From assembly GCA_947303945.1 (NCBI GenBank), contig CAMYZS010000008.1:1-59658 (forward strand): DNA of 59,658 nucleotides, given 5' to 3'. The translations under genes were made by a program, and so were the position numbers. The stretch is from an uncultured Candidatus Saccharibacteria bacterium (GTDB lineage Bacteria > Patescibacteriota > Saccharimonadia > Saccharimonadales > Saccharimonadaceae). The notes under the pieces were generated by a model, which worked only from the letters and a program-made list of their open reading frames with translations, ran no database searches and was not told the DNA's origin. The number at the start of each line of letters is the position of its first letter. Within the stretch, counting starts at the first letter, position 1. Below are positions 24,236 to 33,182 of this stretch, in pieces.

Positions 24236-25981
24236 ATGTTTATGTCGCGCCGATCGCGTTATTTATTGATGCAAGTCGTTGTTCTTGCGGCGTTTTTTGT
24301 GGCGGTTGTAAGATTATTTTTAGTGCAGATTGTTGATCATCGTAAATATGTCGATGCAGCGAGTGAAATGCGAGTTTCGAAATATTCTTTAATTGCGAAA
24401 CGCGGTGAAGTATATATGATGGATGGTCAAAATGCTACTACGCCTGTGATTATGAATGAACGAACTTGGTTGATATTTGTGGATCCGAGTTATGTAGAAG
24501 ACAAGGATCAAGTTCAAGCTCAATTAACGAATATATTGGGTGAGCAGATGATAACGACTTGGGATAAGGTTTGGAGGGACATGACGAGTGGCTATGTTGA
24601 AGTGGCGAAGCATGTGAACTATGAAACTGTAACAAAAGTAAAAGAGGCAAGCCTGCGGGGGGTGGGGCAAAAAGAAACTTGGCGTCGGGTCTATCCGGCA
24701 GGAAAGCTAGGGGCACAGCTTTTGGGTTTTATTAATGCGGAAGGGGTTGGCACTGGTCTAGAAGGGTCGCTAAATGATAGACTGTCGGGCGAAAATGGTA
24801 TGCTGAAAACCGTTACTGATGTAAACCAAATTCCGTTATCAATTGGCGATGAAAATGTTGAAATACCTGCGAAGGATGGTGAGAATATCGTGTTGACAGT
24901 AGATGAGAATATCCAGCGCAAGATTGAGAAAATATTAAAAAATCGCATGAAGAATAATTCGGCGATTACTGCGGCAAGTGCGATAGTGGTGAATCCAAAC
25001 AATGGGAAAATAATGGCGATGGCGAATTATCCGACATATAGTCCGGAAGAATATTATAAAGTAAAAGATGCGAGCTTATTTATTAATCGTGTGGCGGAGT
25101 CGCCATATGAGCCAGCTTCGGTATGTAAGACTTTTACATATGCGGCGGCGATAAATGAGGGAGTATTAAGGCCAGACGACACCTACTACAACAAAGGCTA
25201 TACTTACGTCGAAGATCGTAAAATGCAGAATGCTTTGACCAATACCGCGTTGGGGCAGATTACCTTTAGGACAGCCCTAGATTATTCGTTTAATACTGGT
25301 TCGATTGAGGCTTTGCGGCGCTTGGGGGGAGGCAGTATTACGAAGGCGGCGCGAGTGAAACTGTACAATTACTTAACAAATAACTTTGGTTTAGGTAAAC
25401 GGACGGGGATTGAGATTTATGATGCGCCAGGGATAATAATTAGCCCAGAAGAAGACGAGGGAAATGCGGTTCGTTATGCAAATATGACTTTTGGCCAAGG
25501 TATGAATTTGACGATGGTGCAAGTTGCGGCGGCGTTTTCTTCGTTGGTCAACGGTGGTAAATATTATGAGCCAACGATTATTGCGGGTGAGATGAAGAAA
25601 GGCGCTTTCTACAAGAACGACGATAAACAGGCCGTACGGCGGACGGTTTCCGAAGCGACAAGTGCGCAGATGCGCTCGATGCTAGAGGAGGTGCGCACAA
25701 AAGAGGTGCCGCGTTCAGGCGATAAAGTTGGTTATAAAATTGGGATTAAGACGGGGACGTCTGAAACTTATGATGCGAGTGGCAAGTATACATCAGATGT
25801 GACGATTGCAAGTGTGATTGGCTATGGTCGCACGAAGAAAAGTGAATCGTTACCGGATTATGTTGTAATGGTACGCTTGGATGGCAATAGCTTGCTCTGG
25901 GGGTCTCTGGATGCTGTGCCAGTTTTTACTGAGATTAGTAATTATTTGTTAGAATATTTAAGAATAGAGCCAGTTAAATAG
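24236..25981 (+). CDS. ftsI: Class B penicillin-binding protein (FtsI/PBP2-like)
   Basis: A 581-residue transpeptidase that cross-links septal peptidoglycan. An N-terminal membrane anchor (YLLMQVVVLAAFFVAVVRLF) is followed by a PBP dimerisation domain (AKRGEVYMMDG, GLEGSLNDRLSGENG) and the catalytic domain with the active-site SxxK as SVCK (PASVCKTFTYAAA, near residue 295), SxN as SFN (DYSFNTGS) and KTGTS near the C-terminus. The SVCK form, with Cys before Lys, is unusual but keeps the Ser and Lys. ATG 24236 lies 6 nt after TATAAT with no Shine-Dalgarno site. FtsI is preferred over a RodA partner because of cluster position. Confidence 0.9.
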   Translation: MFMSRRSRYLLMQVVVLAAFFVAVVRLFLVQIVDHRKYVDAASEMRVSKYSLIAKRGEVYMMDGQNATTPVIMNERTWLIFVDPSYVEDKDQVQAQLTNILGEQMITTWDKVWRDMTSGYVEVAKHVNYETVTKVKEASLRGVGQKETWRRVYPAGKLGAQLLGFINAEGVGTGLEGSLNDRLSGENGMLKTVTDVNQIPLSIGDENVEIPAKDGENIVLTVDENIQRKIEKILKNRMKNNSAITAASAIVVNPNNGKIMAMANYPTYSPEEYYKVKDASLFINRVAESPYEPASVCKTFTYAAAINEGVLRPDDTYYNKGYTYVEDRKMQNALTNTALGQITFRTALDYSFNTGSIEALRRLGGGSITKAARVKLYNYLTNNFGLGKRTGIEIYDAPGIIISPEEDEGNAVRYANMTFGQGMNLTMVQVAAAFSSLVNGGKYYEPTIIAGEMKKGAFYKNDDKQAVRRTVSEATSAQMRSMLEEVRTKEVPRSGDKVGYKIGIKTGTSETYDASGKYTSDVTIASVIGYGRTKKSESLPDYVVMVRLDGNSLLWGSLDAVPVFTEISNYLLEYLRIEPVK

Positions 25982-25996
25982 AAAGGAAGTTGCCGA

Positions 25997-27028
25997 ATGA
26001 TAGATGATATTAATTCCAGGATAGGATATGAGCTCATTGTTGCGTTGGGTGCTTTTCTGCTTTCGATGTTTTTGACTCCAATATATACAACCTTTGCCTA
26101 TAAACATAAACTTTGGAAACGCCAAAAAAGCGTAGCGGTAACTGGTGAGAGTTTGAAAATTATGAACCAGCTTCATAAAGATAAAATCAAACGTCATTTT
26201 CCGACGATGGCGGGTATGATTATGCTCGTGGCGGTGCCGGTAGTTTTAATCACCTGTAATGGTCTAGATCGTGGGCAGACTTGGCTGCCGATTGTGGCAT
26301 TTGTAGGTGGCGGTTTGATTGGTTTTATTGATGATATGATTAATTTGTTTGGCAAGAATGCAGCAGCAGGTTTACGTGCGCCGGTAAAATTTGCAATGAT
26401 TACGGCTCTTGGCGTGGCTTTGGGTTGGTTTTTTGCGGTAAAGTTGGGGTGGACTTCGGTAATGGTACCTTATGTTGGGCCAATTAATATCGGCGTAGTG
26501 GGGATGATTGTATTGTTTGCCTTTGCAGTAGTAGCGACTGGTAATGCAGTAAACATTTCAGATGGCCTGGACGGTTTGGCGGGCGGTTTAGCAATGTTGG
26601 CGTATGGTTCTTATGGGATTATTGCGCTGCTTCAGGAACAATGGTTCTTGGCGGGATTCTGTTTCATTGTGCTGGGTGCTTTACTTTCGTATATTTGGTT
26701 TAATGTTTATCCGGCACGTTTTATGATGGGGGATACGGGGTCGTTTGCGCTAGGGGCGGGACTAGGTGTGGTGGCGATGATGACGAATTCATTCTTGTTA
26801 TTGCCGATTATTGGTGTATTGTTCGTGGTTGAGGCAGGTAGCTCTTTAATTCAGATATGCTCAAAAAAGGTATTTCATAAGAAAGTATTTCTTTCGGCGC
26901 CTCTGCATCATCATTTGCAGGCAAAAGGTTGGGAAGAAAGTAAGGTCGTAATGCGTTTTTGGGTAATTGGTGGCGTGACGGCGATGTTGGGTATATTCTT
27001 AGCGATGGGTGGGGGCATTATTAAGTGA
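25997..27028 (+). CDS. mraY: Phospho-MurNAc-pentapeptide transferase
   Basis: A 343-residue polytopic membrane enzyme that makes lipid I from UDP-MurNAc-pentapeptide and undecaprenyl phosphate. Visible motifs: the early GR-loop region (KRHFPTMAGMI, Pro-Thr-Met-Gly type), DDMINLFGKNAAAGL, NAVNISDGLDGLAGG with the Mg-binding Asp residues, and the HHHLQAKGWEESKVVMRFW loop. About ten hydrophobic helices fit the family. An AAGGAAG site precedes the ATG, and the stop overlaps the GTG start of ftsW by 4 bp. Confidence 0.95.
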   Translation: MIDDINSRIGYELIVALGAFLLSMFLTPIYTTFAYKHKLWKRQKSVAVTGESLKIMNQLHKDKIKRHFPTMAGMIMLVAVPVVLITCNGLDRGQTWLPIVAFVGGGLIGFIDDMINLFGKNAAAGLRAPVKFAMITALGVALGWFFAVKLGWTSVMVPYVGPINIGVVGMIVLFAFAVVATGNAVNISDGLDGLAGGLAMLAYGSYGIIALLQEQWFLAGFCFIVLGALLSYIWFNVYPARFMMGDTGSFALGAGLGVVAMMTNSFLLLPIIGVLFVVEAGSSLIQICSKKVFHKKVFLSAPLHHHLQAKGWEESKVVMRFWVIGGVTAMLGIFLAMGGGIIK

Positions 27029-28206
27029 GAAAACATCGACCAGACTTTGTAATTTTATTATTGACGGTGGGGTTGATGGCGGCCGGTTTAATAATTGTTT
27101 ATGCGATTGGTCCACGTGCGGCGCAATCGGAAGGTTTACCTACGGATTATTATTTCCTGGGACATTTAAAAGGCATGATTGCTTCAATTGTATTCTTGTT
27201 GCTTGGTGCATTGGTGCCATATGAGAAAGTTGGTTGTTTTAGTAAAGGCGCGACGATTTTTGCGCTTGCACTATGTTTTTTGACGGCAGTATTAGGGCGA
27301 GCGGGCGTAGAAAGCTTGATTATTTGCGACGAAGGTGCTTGCCGTGCAATGAATATACCTCTGTTTGGTAGCTTTCAGCCGGCGGAATTGCTGAAAGTTG
27401 CAGTATTATTTTACGGGGCATGGCTCGTGTCTGATCGGCGTAAGAAGGATCAACTGACGAAAAGTGAATTTTGGGTTCCGATGGCAACGATTATTATTGC
27501 GGTAGCAATAGCGGTGGCTTTCTTGGAAAAGGACTTGGGTAGTACAGCGGTGATTTATATGATGCTTGGTGTGATGATGTTTATGGGGGAGATGCCATGG
27601 AAACAATTGGGTATTTTTGCAGTTGTAATTGCGATTTGCGTAGTGGTCTTGATTCAAGTGGCGCCGCATCGTCTGGATCGCTTAGCAAGTTTTAGCGGGC
27701 AGGGTGATGATTTTCATATTATGAACTCGTTGATTGGCTTTGGTACGGGTGGCGCATTTGGTGTAGGCTTAGGAAATAGCGTCCAAACGACGGGCTATTT
27801 GCCGGAGGCGCCGAGTGATTCGATTTTTTCGGTAGTTGGCGAGTCTTGGGGCTTCTTGGGGGCGACTGCAATATTGATTGTTTATGTAGCGCTGATGTAT
27901 CGGATTATCGATGTAGCACACAAGACCGAGAATGAAGAGCAGAGTTTTTTCGTTTTAGGTGTTTTTACTTGGATTTTCTCGCATGTTATAATAAATGTAG
28001 GTGGGATGTTAGCCTTGATGCCGATGAAAGGCATTACGCTACCGTTCCTGAGCCACGGCGGATCGAGTATGATGTTTGTGGCCTATGTCGTAGGTATGAC
28101 ATTGCAGATATCAAGATGGACAAGAAGAGAAGTAATCGATGAAAGTTCTAGTAGTAGGCGGGGGCAGCGGGGGGCACGTAACACCAGTAGTCGCCGTCGT
28201 ACGTGA
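27025..28206 (+). CDS. ftsW: SEDS glycosyltransferase FtsW
   Basis: A 393-residue SEDS-family protein, the peptidoglycan polymerase that works with the class B PBP. Around ten helices are present, with FQPAELLKVAVLFYGAWLVS, FLEKDLGST, GFGTGGAFGVGLGNSVQ, LPEAPSDSIFSVVGESWGF and LPFLSHGGSSM, all typical. The start is GTG 27025, overlapping the mraY stop. The last 22 codons overlap murG by 68 bp in another frame, giving a Ser/Arg-rich tail (SSSSRRGQRGARNTSSRRRT) dictated by the murG glycine loop. Assignment as FtsW rather than RodA comes from its place between mraY and murG. Confidence 0.92.
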   Translation: MRKHRPDFVILLLTVGLMAAGLIIVYAIGPRAAQSEGLPTDYYFLGHLKGMIASIVFLLLGALVPYEKVGCFSKGATIFALALCFLTAVLGRAGVESLIICDEGACRAMNIPLFGSFQPAELLKVAVLFYGAWLVSDRRKKDQLTKSEFWVPMATIIIAVAIAVAFLEKDLGSTAVIYMMLGVMMFMGEMPWKQLGIFAVVIAICVVVLIQVAPHRLDRLASFSGQGDDFHIMNSLIGFGTGGAFGVGLGNSVQTTGYLPEAPSDSIFSVVGESWGFLGATAILIVYVALMYRIIDVAHKTENEEQSFFVLGVFTWIFSHVIINVGGMLALMPMKGITLPFLSHGGSSMMFVAYVVGMTLQISRWTRREVIDESSSSRRGQRGARNTSSRRRT

Positions 28207-29326
28207 AATCTGGAAAATACGCCCGCGTGCGAAGATTGTTTTTTGGACTGACAAGAAATATTACAAAAATGCTCGCAAAATTACCATCGAGAATGGGATG
28301 GATGTAGAGATTAAGAAGGTAGCGGCGGGGAAGTTGCGTCGGTATGCGGGTTTTAGTGTTCTTGATTATTTGCGTCATTTTGATATAGTTCTGAATAATA
28401 TTGCGGATTTCTTTAGAATTATTGCTGGTTTTTTCCAGAGCTTGTCTCGTATGATTATCTATCGACCTGATGTAATCTTTTTGAAGGGTGGATATGTGTG
28501 CTTGCCGGTGGGAATGGCGGCGCGGCTATTGAGAATCCCGTATGTGATCCATGATAGTGATTCGGTGCCAGGTTTGACTAATCGGTTATTGTCTAAAAAA
28601 GCAGCAAAGATTGCAACTGGTATGCCACTAAGCTACTATAACTATCCAGAGGATAAAGCAGAGTGGACGGGAATTCCGATTAGCGAGGAATTTAAGCCAG
28701 TATCTGAAGCGAAGCAGAAGAGCCTAAAGAAAGAATTGGGCTTCGATCCGGAAAAAAAGTTGGTTTTGGCGACTGGTGGTAGTTTGGGCGCGGAAGATAT
28801 CAACTTGACGATGCGTGAGATTTTGCCGGAGCTATTGAGGTCGAGTTCGGTAATGTTGGTGGCGGGGCGAGAGCGCTATCCGGAGATGATGGATTTGAAG
28901 GAGTATGAGAAATGGGAAGATGGAACATTGAGAAGTAATTTTCGGATGGTAGAATTTTCGAGTGAAATGTGGAAGCTATTCGGCGCAGCTGACGTGGTGA
29001 TTTCGCGGGCGGGCGCTTCAACAATGACGGAGCTTTCTGGTATGGCGAAGCCTGTAATAATGGTACCGAATGAGGAGCTACCTGGCCGTCATCAAGTAAA
29101 GAATGCCAAGGCTTATGAAAAAGCCGAGGCGGCTATTGTGGTTTCTGACTCGAAGATGATGAAAAAACCGGAGTTATTATTGGATGCGGTTTTACATTTG
29201 CTGCGTAGCGAAAAAGAGCGTGAGAAGCTATCGAAGAATTTGCATGGCTTTACGAAAGATAATGCGGCAGAGAGTCTGGCGAGCATGGTGATTAGTGTCG
29301 TTGCGGACAAGAAAAAGTCGAGCTAG
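28139..29326 (+). CDS. murG: UDP-GlcNAc transferase MurG
   Basis: A 395-residue GT-B enzyme that converts lipid I to lipid II at the inner face of the membrane. It has the N-terminal GGGSGGHVTPVVAVV loop, FLKGGYVCLPVGMAARLL, the HDSDSVPGLTNRLLS region, and the C-terminal donor-site motifs TGGSLGAEDIN, VISRAGASTMTEL and LPGRHQVKNAKAYEK. The region around residues 60-90 is longer than in E. coli MurG and holds a hydrophobic patch (IIAGFFQSL) for membrane contact. The start overlaps ftsW by 68 bp. murC-F, ftsA and ftsZ are not in the window. Confidence 0.93.
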   Translation: MKVLVVGGGSGGHVTPVVAVVREIWKIRPRAKIVFWTDKKYYKNARKITIENGMDVEIKKVAAGKLRRYAGFSVLDYLRHFDIVLNNIADFFRIIAGFFQSLSRMIIYRPDVIFLKGGYVCLPVGMAARLLRIPYVIHDSDSVPGLTNRLLSKKAAKIATGMPLSYYNYPEDKAEWTGIPISEEFKPVSEAKQKSLKKELGFDPEKKLVLATGGSLGAEDINLTMREILPELLRSSSVMLVAGRERYPEMMDLKEYEKWEDGTLRSNFRMVEFSSEMWKLFGAADVVISRAGASTMTELSGMAKPVIMVPNEELPGRHQVKNAKAYEKAEAAIVVSDSKMMKKPELLLDAVLHLLRSEKEREKLSKNLHGFTKDNAAESLASMVISVVADKKKSS

Positions 29327-29336
29327 ATGCTCGACT
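29310..29336 (-). terminator. Terminator embedded in the 3' end of murG
   Basis: AGTCGAGC/GCTCGACT (29316-29323 with 29329-29336) is followed on the minus strand by TTTTTC. It ends the minus-strand gene at 29350 and contains the murG stop codon in its arm. Confidence 0.75.
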
Positions 29337-29349
29337 ATTGATATTGAAA

Positions 29350-29907
29350 TTACGGTCGACGGTAATCTTTGAGCCCGCGATCGGCGATAACTTCGCCGAT
29401 AGCATCGTCAATGAGGTCTGGTGCGAGGCGGCATTCGATGTTGTCGAAGTACTTTATGCCTTTGGGGTAGGCGTGTTTGGTGCTTAGCCAACCGATGAAT
29501 TCATTTTTACTCATGTCGGAAAATTTGTTTTCTGGACGATTGGGCCAAATCTCTTTGACTAGTTGGCCGATGAGGTCTTGGACTACTCCGATTCCGATTG
29601 AATCATTGAACTCAGCCGGATTGTTGTATCCATGATCTCTTATCCAATTCTGGAATTCACGTTCGCCTAGGCCACGAAGCAGGCGATACTTGAGTCTCCT
29701 TTGATCGTAGTCCAAGTCCACTTTGAAGACCGTACAGTAGCCGTCCTGGTCTTCGACGATGATTGACTTAAGGCTTTTTAAGATAGCATTAAAGTCTTCG
29801 CCTGGGGAGGGAATTATTAATGCGTCATCATAATTCACCTTCTTTATTGCGGGGTGGATAGTTGTGATTGGGGTATCGTCTGTTTCGATTTGAATGGTAA
29901 TTTTCAT
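29350..29907 (-). CDS. Hypothetical protein, 185 aa
   Basis: A soluble acidic protein. The N-terminal beta-rich part (MKITIQIETDDTPITTIHPA) and a VEDQDGYCTVFKVDLDYDQR stretch suggest a small sensor-like domain. The C-terminal half is mostly helical (FQNWIRDHGYNNPAEF). I recognise no family. GGAGGTAAAACG precedes the ATG, and a terminator lies just behind the stop. Its neighbours are functionally unrelated, so context does not help. Confidence 0.65.
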   Translation of the reverse strand: MKITIQIETDDTPITTIHPAIKKVNYDDALIIPSPGEDFNAILKSLKSIIVEDQDGYCTVFKVDLDYDQRRLKYRLLRGLGEREFQNWIRDHGYNNPAEFNDSIGIGVVQDLIGQLVKEIWPNRPENKFSDMSKNEFIGWLSTKHAYPKGIKYFDNIECRLAPDLIDDAIGEVIADRGLKDYRRP

Positions 29908-30089
29908 TCGTTTTACCTCCGTTCCGTTGAGCCATGTTAAAATGCTGAGCTTGCGTGATCTATTTATATTGTATCATATATTGTTATTTTGTCAATTGGT
30001 CTGTGTCGGTTAAGCTTCTTTTTTATGATTGCGGCGATGTTGTGGAGGCTGGTTTTAGCCATGTATATTGAGGATTAGCGATAGTTACG

Positions 30090-30102
30090 TTAAGGCCTAG
30101 AC
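30090..30102. repeat. 13-bp direct repeat, left copy
   Basis: TTAAGGCCTAGAC here is identical to 31830-31842. The left copy is also the first arm of a hairpin-forming GTTAAGG...CCTTAAC. The two copies flank the 1.7-kb segment with foreign composition. Confidence 0.7.
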
Positions 30103-30115
30103 CTTAACGATAGTC

Positions 30116-30144
30116 TTGACAGATACGACGAAATATTATAATAT
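30116..30144 (+). promoter_or_regulatory. Promoter of the foreign-composition gene pair
   Basis: TTGACA (30116-30121), a 17-bp spacer, TAATAT (30139-30144). A ~215-nt untranslated leader with several short inverted repeats follows before ATG 30364. Confidence 0.75.
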
Positions 30145-30363
30145 AATAGACATACTTGAGAGTGTTCAGACATGTTAACTCTTGAACATTATTAATAAAT
30201 AGCCTAGAATACTCAATCTTTCTCTGTACGGATGCAAGCTCTGCTACATTGGCGACTCCGCGCGAACTATTGCCTCACCTCATTCACGCATTGGGAATGA
30301 AATGATAGTTGGCGTGGAGGCGTCAAAATAATGTGGCGCACAAAAAGAAAAAGGAGGAAAAAG

Positions 30364-31353
30364 ATGGACAAAGAATGGGGTGAAAAAATGAGGGCCCCGA
30401 TCCTTGCAGAAATACAGAATCAGATAGAGGATATCCGCCGGTTCGTCGCCGGTTATATGGGGTATGACGAAGGGCCGAGGAACGAGCTCATGCAGCACAT
30501 CGACAGGTCGCTCAACAAATATATGCCGTCACACATGTGCGTGTCGACAAGCGACTTTTCCGGAGCGTCGCTACGCTCGTATAATAAGGTACCGGTAGAC
30601 AAGATCCCGGAGATGCCGGACGACATAAGCCCGGGCAGGCTGATATACGAGATCATCGACGTATTCGGAATTAAGAAGTTCTGCCGGAACGTGGCAATAG
30701 CGAACAAGATATTACAGTTCGTTGACAGCGAACCAATCCGTTTCGATGGCGACGTCCTGATTGTGGACCCGGCCTTCATCACCGAGATCGACAAGGACCA
30801 GATGGAGTACGAATCACCTGACCTGACGGCATTCTTTTCATATAAAGAAGAAAAGGAATATCCGGATTACGACCCGATCAGAAGATACTCCGCGCAGTAT
30901 GACAAAGAGTTCGCAGATATGTTATGCGCCGCGAAGAAGAACGAAGAAAGCAGGGATAACAGATGGAAAGAGTCCCTTGCTGAAGGAAATCTGTCCCCAT
31001 ACGGGATACAGACCGCTCACATGCGAGATACGATCGGCGGAGACTGCGTCTTTGGCGTGCTGGACAGCATTTCGGAAGAATGCCTCGGGACTGTATGCAT
31101 AGACGCCGGGATCGTTGCGTTCATGTCGTTCGACGAAATACGGAACAAATACCCGGATGTCAGTTTTGAAGACAATCCATGGGCAGCGACGATACTCAAG
31201 GATTTCCACGGAACATTAAGGTTCCGCTTTACACAGGAAGAGGATGAAATACAGGACATCAATGACCCGGAATACTGGGATCAGTTCCAGATGAGCATTG
31301 AAGGCGAAGGAACCATGGAAGGACGTCCGGTCCATATCGTGGCAAACATTTAA
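30364..31353 (+). CDS. Unknown protein of foreign composition, 329 aa
   Basis: AAAGGAGG lies 5-6 nt before ATG 30364. The 329-residue acidic protein (FVAGYMGYDEGPRNELMQHI) has an N-terminal helical part. Its C-terminal beta-rich part, with GGDCVFGVLDSISEECLGTV and GTLRFRFTQEEDEIQD, looks like a small regulatory or immunity-type fold, although no family is certain. Codon use is strikingly different from neighbours, with many GAC, ATC, CCG and GAG codons and clearly higher G+C. Together with flanking direct repeats this points to recent transfer, possibly from a Firmicute-like donor. Confidence 0.7.
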   Translation: MDKEWGEKMRAPILAEIQNQIEDIRRFVAGYMGYDEGPRNELMQHIDRSLNKYMPSHMCVSTSDFSGASLRSYNKVPVDKIPEMPDDISPGRLIYEIIDVFGIKKFCRNVAIANKILQFVDSEPIRFDGDVLIVDPAFITEIDKDQMEYESPDLTAFFSYKEEKEYPDYDPIRRYSAQYDKEFADMLCAAKKNEESRDNRWKESLAEGNLSPYGIQTAHMRDTIGGDCVFGVLDSISEECLGTVCIDAGIVAFMSFDEIRNKYPDVSFEDNPWAATILKDFHGTLRFRFTQEEDEIQDINDPEYWDQFQMSIEGEGTMEGRPVHIVANI

Positions 31354-31420
31354 AGTGAACAGGGCCGTCGGCAAGACCGGCGGTCTTTGTATTTTTCAGC
31401 CGTAGGAGGAACAGGCGGTT

Positions 31421-31627
31421 TTGACGATTAGTAAGCGAGAGAAAAGCGAGCTTTACGAGGCGTGCCTGAAAGTAAAGACGGAGATCGGGAGAGAAAAAGC
31501 CACCAAAGTCTATAATGTGTATGGCTGGTGGTTAAGTGTGACTTGTTCAATGAGCCGTCCCGAAGACGACCTTCCTGAGGATATCGAGTCGAGACTCGAC
31601 TCGGCCGTCAAGTGGGCTTTTCGCTGA
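31421..31627 (+). CDS. Small protein of foreign composition, 68 aa
   Basis: TTG 31421 follows TAGGAGG at a distance of ~11 nt. The 68-residue product (SKREKSELYEACLKVKTEIG) is helical and charged with two Trp in the middle and ends in VKWAFR. G+C is again raised. It is the second gene of the transferred pair, 67 bp after the first, and both end at one terminator. A toxin-antitoxin or effector-immunity pair is conceivable but there is no motif support. Confidence 0.55.
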   Translation: MTISKREKSELYEACLKVKTEIGREKATKVYNVYGWWLSVTCSMSRPEDDLPEDIESRLDSAVKWAFR

Positions 31628-31655
31628 GTTTCGCTGAGTAGGCTTACATTCACTA

Positions 31656-31693
31656 GGGGGCAATCAATTTACGTCGATTGCCTCCTCTTTTTT
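31656..31693 (+). terminator. Terminator of the foreign gene pair
   Basis: GGCAATC and GATTGCC arms (31659-31665, 31676-31682) lie inside a longer G/C stem and are followed by TCCTCTTTTTTG. A second small hairpin CCCCAAA/TTTGGGG lies at 31758-31777. Confidence 0.8.
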
Positions 31694-31829
31694 GTTTAAA
31701 ATTAGTATATTAACGGTTTTAAGCTCTTTCATAGTTAGTGTTATTATTTCTCTCATCCCCCAAATTATATTTTGGGGTGACATTTTAATAAAACAATCTA
31801 CTATGACATTATTATGGAATAACAACGCA

Positions 31830-31871
31830 TTAAGGCCTAGACTTGCAAATAACCTTATAAATTGTTAAAAT
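31830..31871 (+). promoter_or_regulatory. Right direct repeat and tRNA-Glu promoter
   Basis: TTAAGGCCTAGAC (31830-31842) is directly followed by -35 TTGCAA (31843-31848), a 17-bp spacer and -10 TAAAAT (31866-31871), 10 bp before the tRNA. Confidence 0.7.
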
Positions 31872-31880
31872 AAGAGCACT

Positions 31881-31956
31881 GGTCACGTCGTCTAGTGGTT
31901 AGGACTCCAGGTTTTCATCCTGGCAATCGCGGGTTCGAATCCCGCCGTGATCACCA
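31881..31956 (+). tRNA. tRNA-Glu (anticodon TTC)
   Basis: The acceptor GGTCACG pairs with CGTGATC (one wobble). The anticodon stem CCAGG/CCTGG has loop TTTTCAT, the T-arm carries GGTTCGAATCC, and CCA is encoded at 31954-31956. A terminator (ACCCC/GGGGGT then TTTTTT) lies at 31974-31998. Confidence 0.95.
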
Positions 31957-31973
31957 TGGGTTTGAATTTTTGG

Positions 31974-31998
31974 ATACCCCTGTGCAGGGGGTGTTTTT
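31974..31998 (+). terminator. Terminator after tRNA-Glu
   Basis: ACCCC, loop TGTGCA, GGGGGT, then GTTTTTTG. Confidence 0.8.
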
Positions 31999-32020
31999 TG
32001 TGGAAAATGCAATAAAGCTA

Positions 32021-32562
32021 TTGACAAACGATGTGCAGTATGTTATACATAATATATGTTCTTTGAAAGGAGGGAGGATTATGGCGATATGCCTGAATTC
32101 GCATCCGAACCAACAGGAGCCCGCGATTGCGGCGGGCAGCGAGCTGGGTGTGCAATGAAAGAAGATGCACTTCTTTCGAGGCTGCCCTTGTGCCATTCTG
32201 ATGTTAGCGCCCTTTTTCTCCACCATCCCATTCTCTCAGCTTTTGATGGCGACGAGAGGTGGGGGGTGAATAATAGCTAGGCCGGGGTGGCTCCTGGCTA
32301 CATCGACGCACTTCGTCGATGTGCATAAAATGTGGCCCCCGCAATGCAAGGGGGCTCTCCGAACCGTGTCTAATGACGGTTTGCGAGACCGAGAAACGCA
32401 ATAGCCATGCGCGTATCGGCACATTGAATCAGCATAAGGTATTTGCAGCGTATCCGCGCCATGGTGGGGCAGGGATGCACTTATGCTCGATTCAAAGAAG
32501 GCACGGAGGGTAGTCCTCCAACCAGTTCGTTATAGGCGCCTATTAAAAGGGCGCCTTTTTTA
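32021..32562 (+). ncRNA. Structured transcription unit A with tiny ORFs
   Basis: A consensus promoter (TTGACA 32021-32026, 17 bp, TATACA 32044-32049) opens a ~500-nt unit ending at the terminator GGCGCC/GGGCGCC plus T-run (32534-32562). Inside, GAAAGGAGGG precedes a 25-codon frame at 32081-32158 whose TGA overlaps the ATG of a 41-codon frame (32155-32280). The remaining RNA is full of hairpins, for example CATCGACG/CGTCGATG (32301-32321), GGCCCCC/GGGGGCT and ACCGT/ACGGT. There is no protein-size ORF. It is the first of three neighbouring units with the same design. Confidence 0.6.
32081..32158 (+). CDS. Tiny ORF A1, 25 aa, with strong ribosome site
   Basis: MAICLNSHPNQQEP... starts 6 nt after GAAAGGAGGGAGG. 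It shares the local pattern Leu-x-x-[His/Thr]-Pro-Asn with the tiny frames at 32692 and 33183. No known peptide family. Confidence 0.4.
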   Translation: MAICLNSHPNQQEPAIAAGSELGVQ

Positions 32563-32691
32563 ATTTTTTAAGATTATTCGAAAAAACTATTGACAAATAG
32601 CTTAAAGTGTGATAATATACTAAGTATTGTTGGCATGCGTACAGAAGTCAGAAGTCGCAAGGCCACAAGTATATGAAAGGAGGGGGGTATT

Positions 32692-32727
32692 ATGATTGAC
32701 TATCTTTGTCTTACACCTAATGCATAA
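32692..32727 (+). CDS. Tiny ORF B1, 11 aa
   Basis: MIDYLCLTPNA follows TGAAAGGAGGGGGG by about 5 nt and ends with TAA. It shares Leu-x-Thr-Pro-Asn with tiny ORFs A1 and B3. Confidence 0.35.
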   Translation: MIDYLCLTPNA

Positions 32728-33182
32728 ATTTTGAAAGCAGCTGATCCGGCTCCGGGAGGGTAAATAATGAAGAGACATTATTATAATGCGCGAGATCAGA
32801 ATTGAACTCGCGTCGTAGTCATTTAATGGCTACTAGAAGGATCTGAAGGAGAGCATACAGCAACGCCACGCCAGATTCAGGAGGATTATCCCTCGCAGAG
32901 GTTGGTATGCTCAGCGTTTTGCGCGTCGGTTTTCCCGTCGATGGAAGAACGCGCAGAAAGGAAGGAAGATATGTGTTAAGAGAGCCGTCTAGAAGACGGC
33001 GGTCAAGATGAGATAGTGCAAAAAAGGGAACGATTGCTGCTGTTTTGCCAGCCGTTGTTCATATCGTTCCCTAAAAAGTCGATAAAGCTCACAGAGATCG
33101 AAGGGCGGACGCCCTCATGCAGGCGAGATTATCGACGTATACCCCCGAGGTGGGTAAATTAAAAGAGAAAGGAGGGCAGAGA

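Noticed and set aside
31951-32226. 91-codon minus-strand frame over structured unit A
   Set aside because: It runs into the tRNA-Glu terminator region, has no ribosome site and unlikely composition; the plus-strand promoter and hairpins explain the region better.
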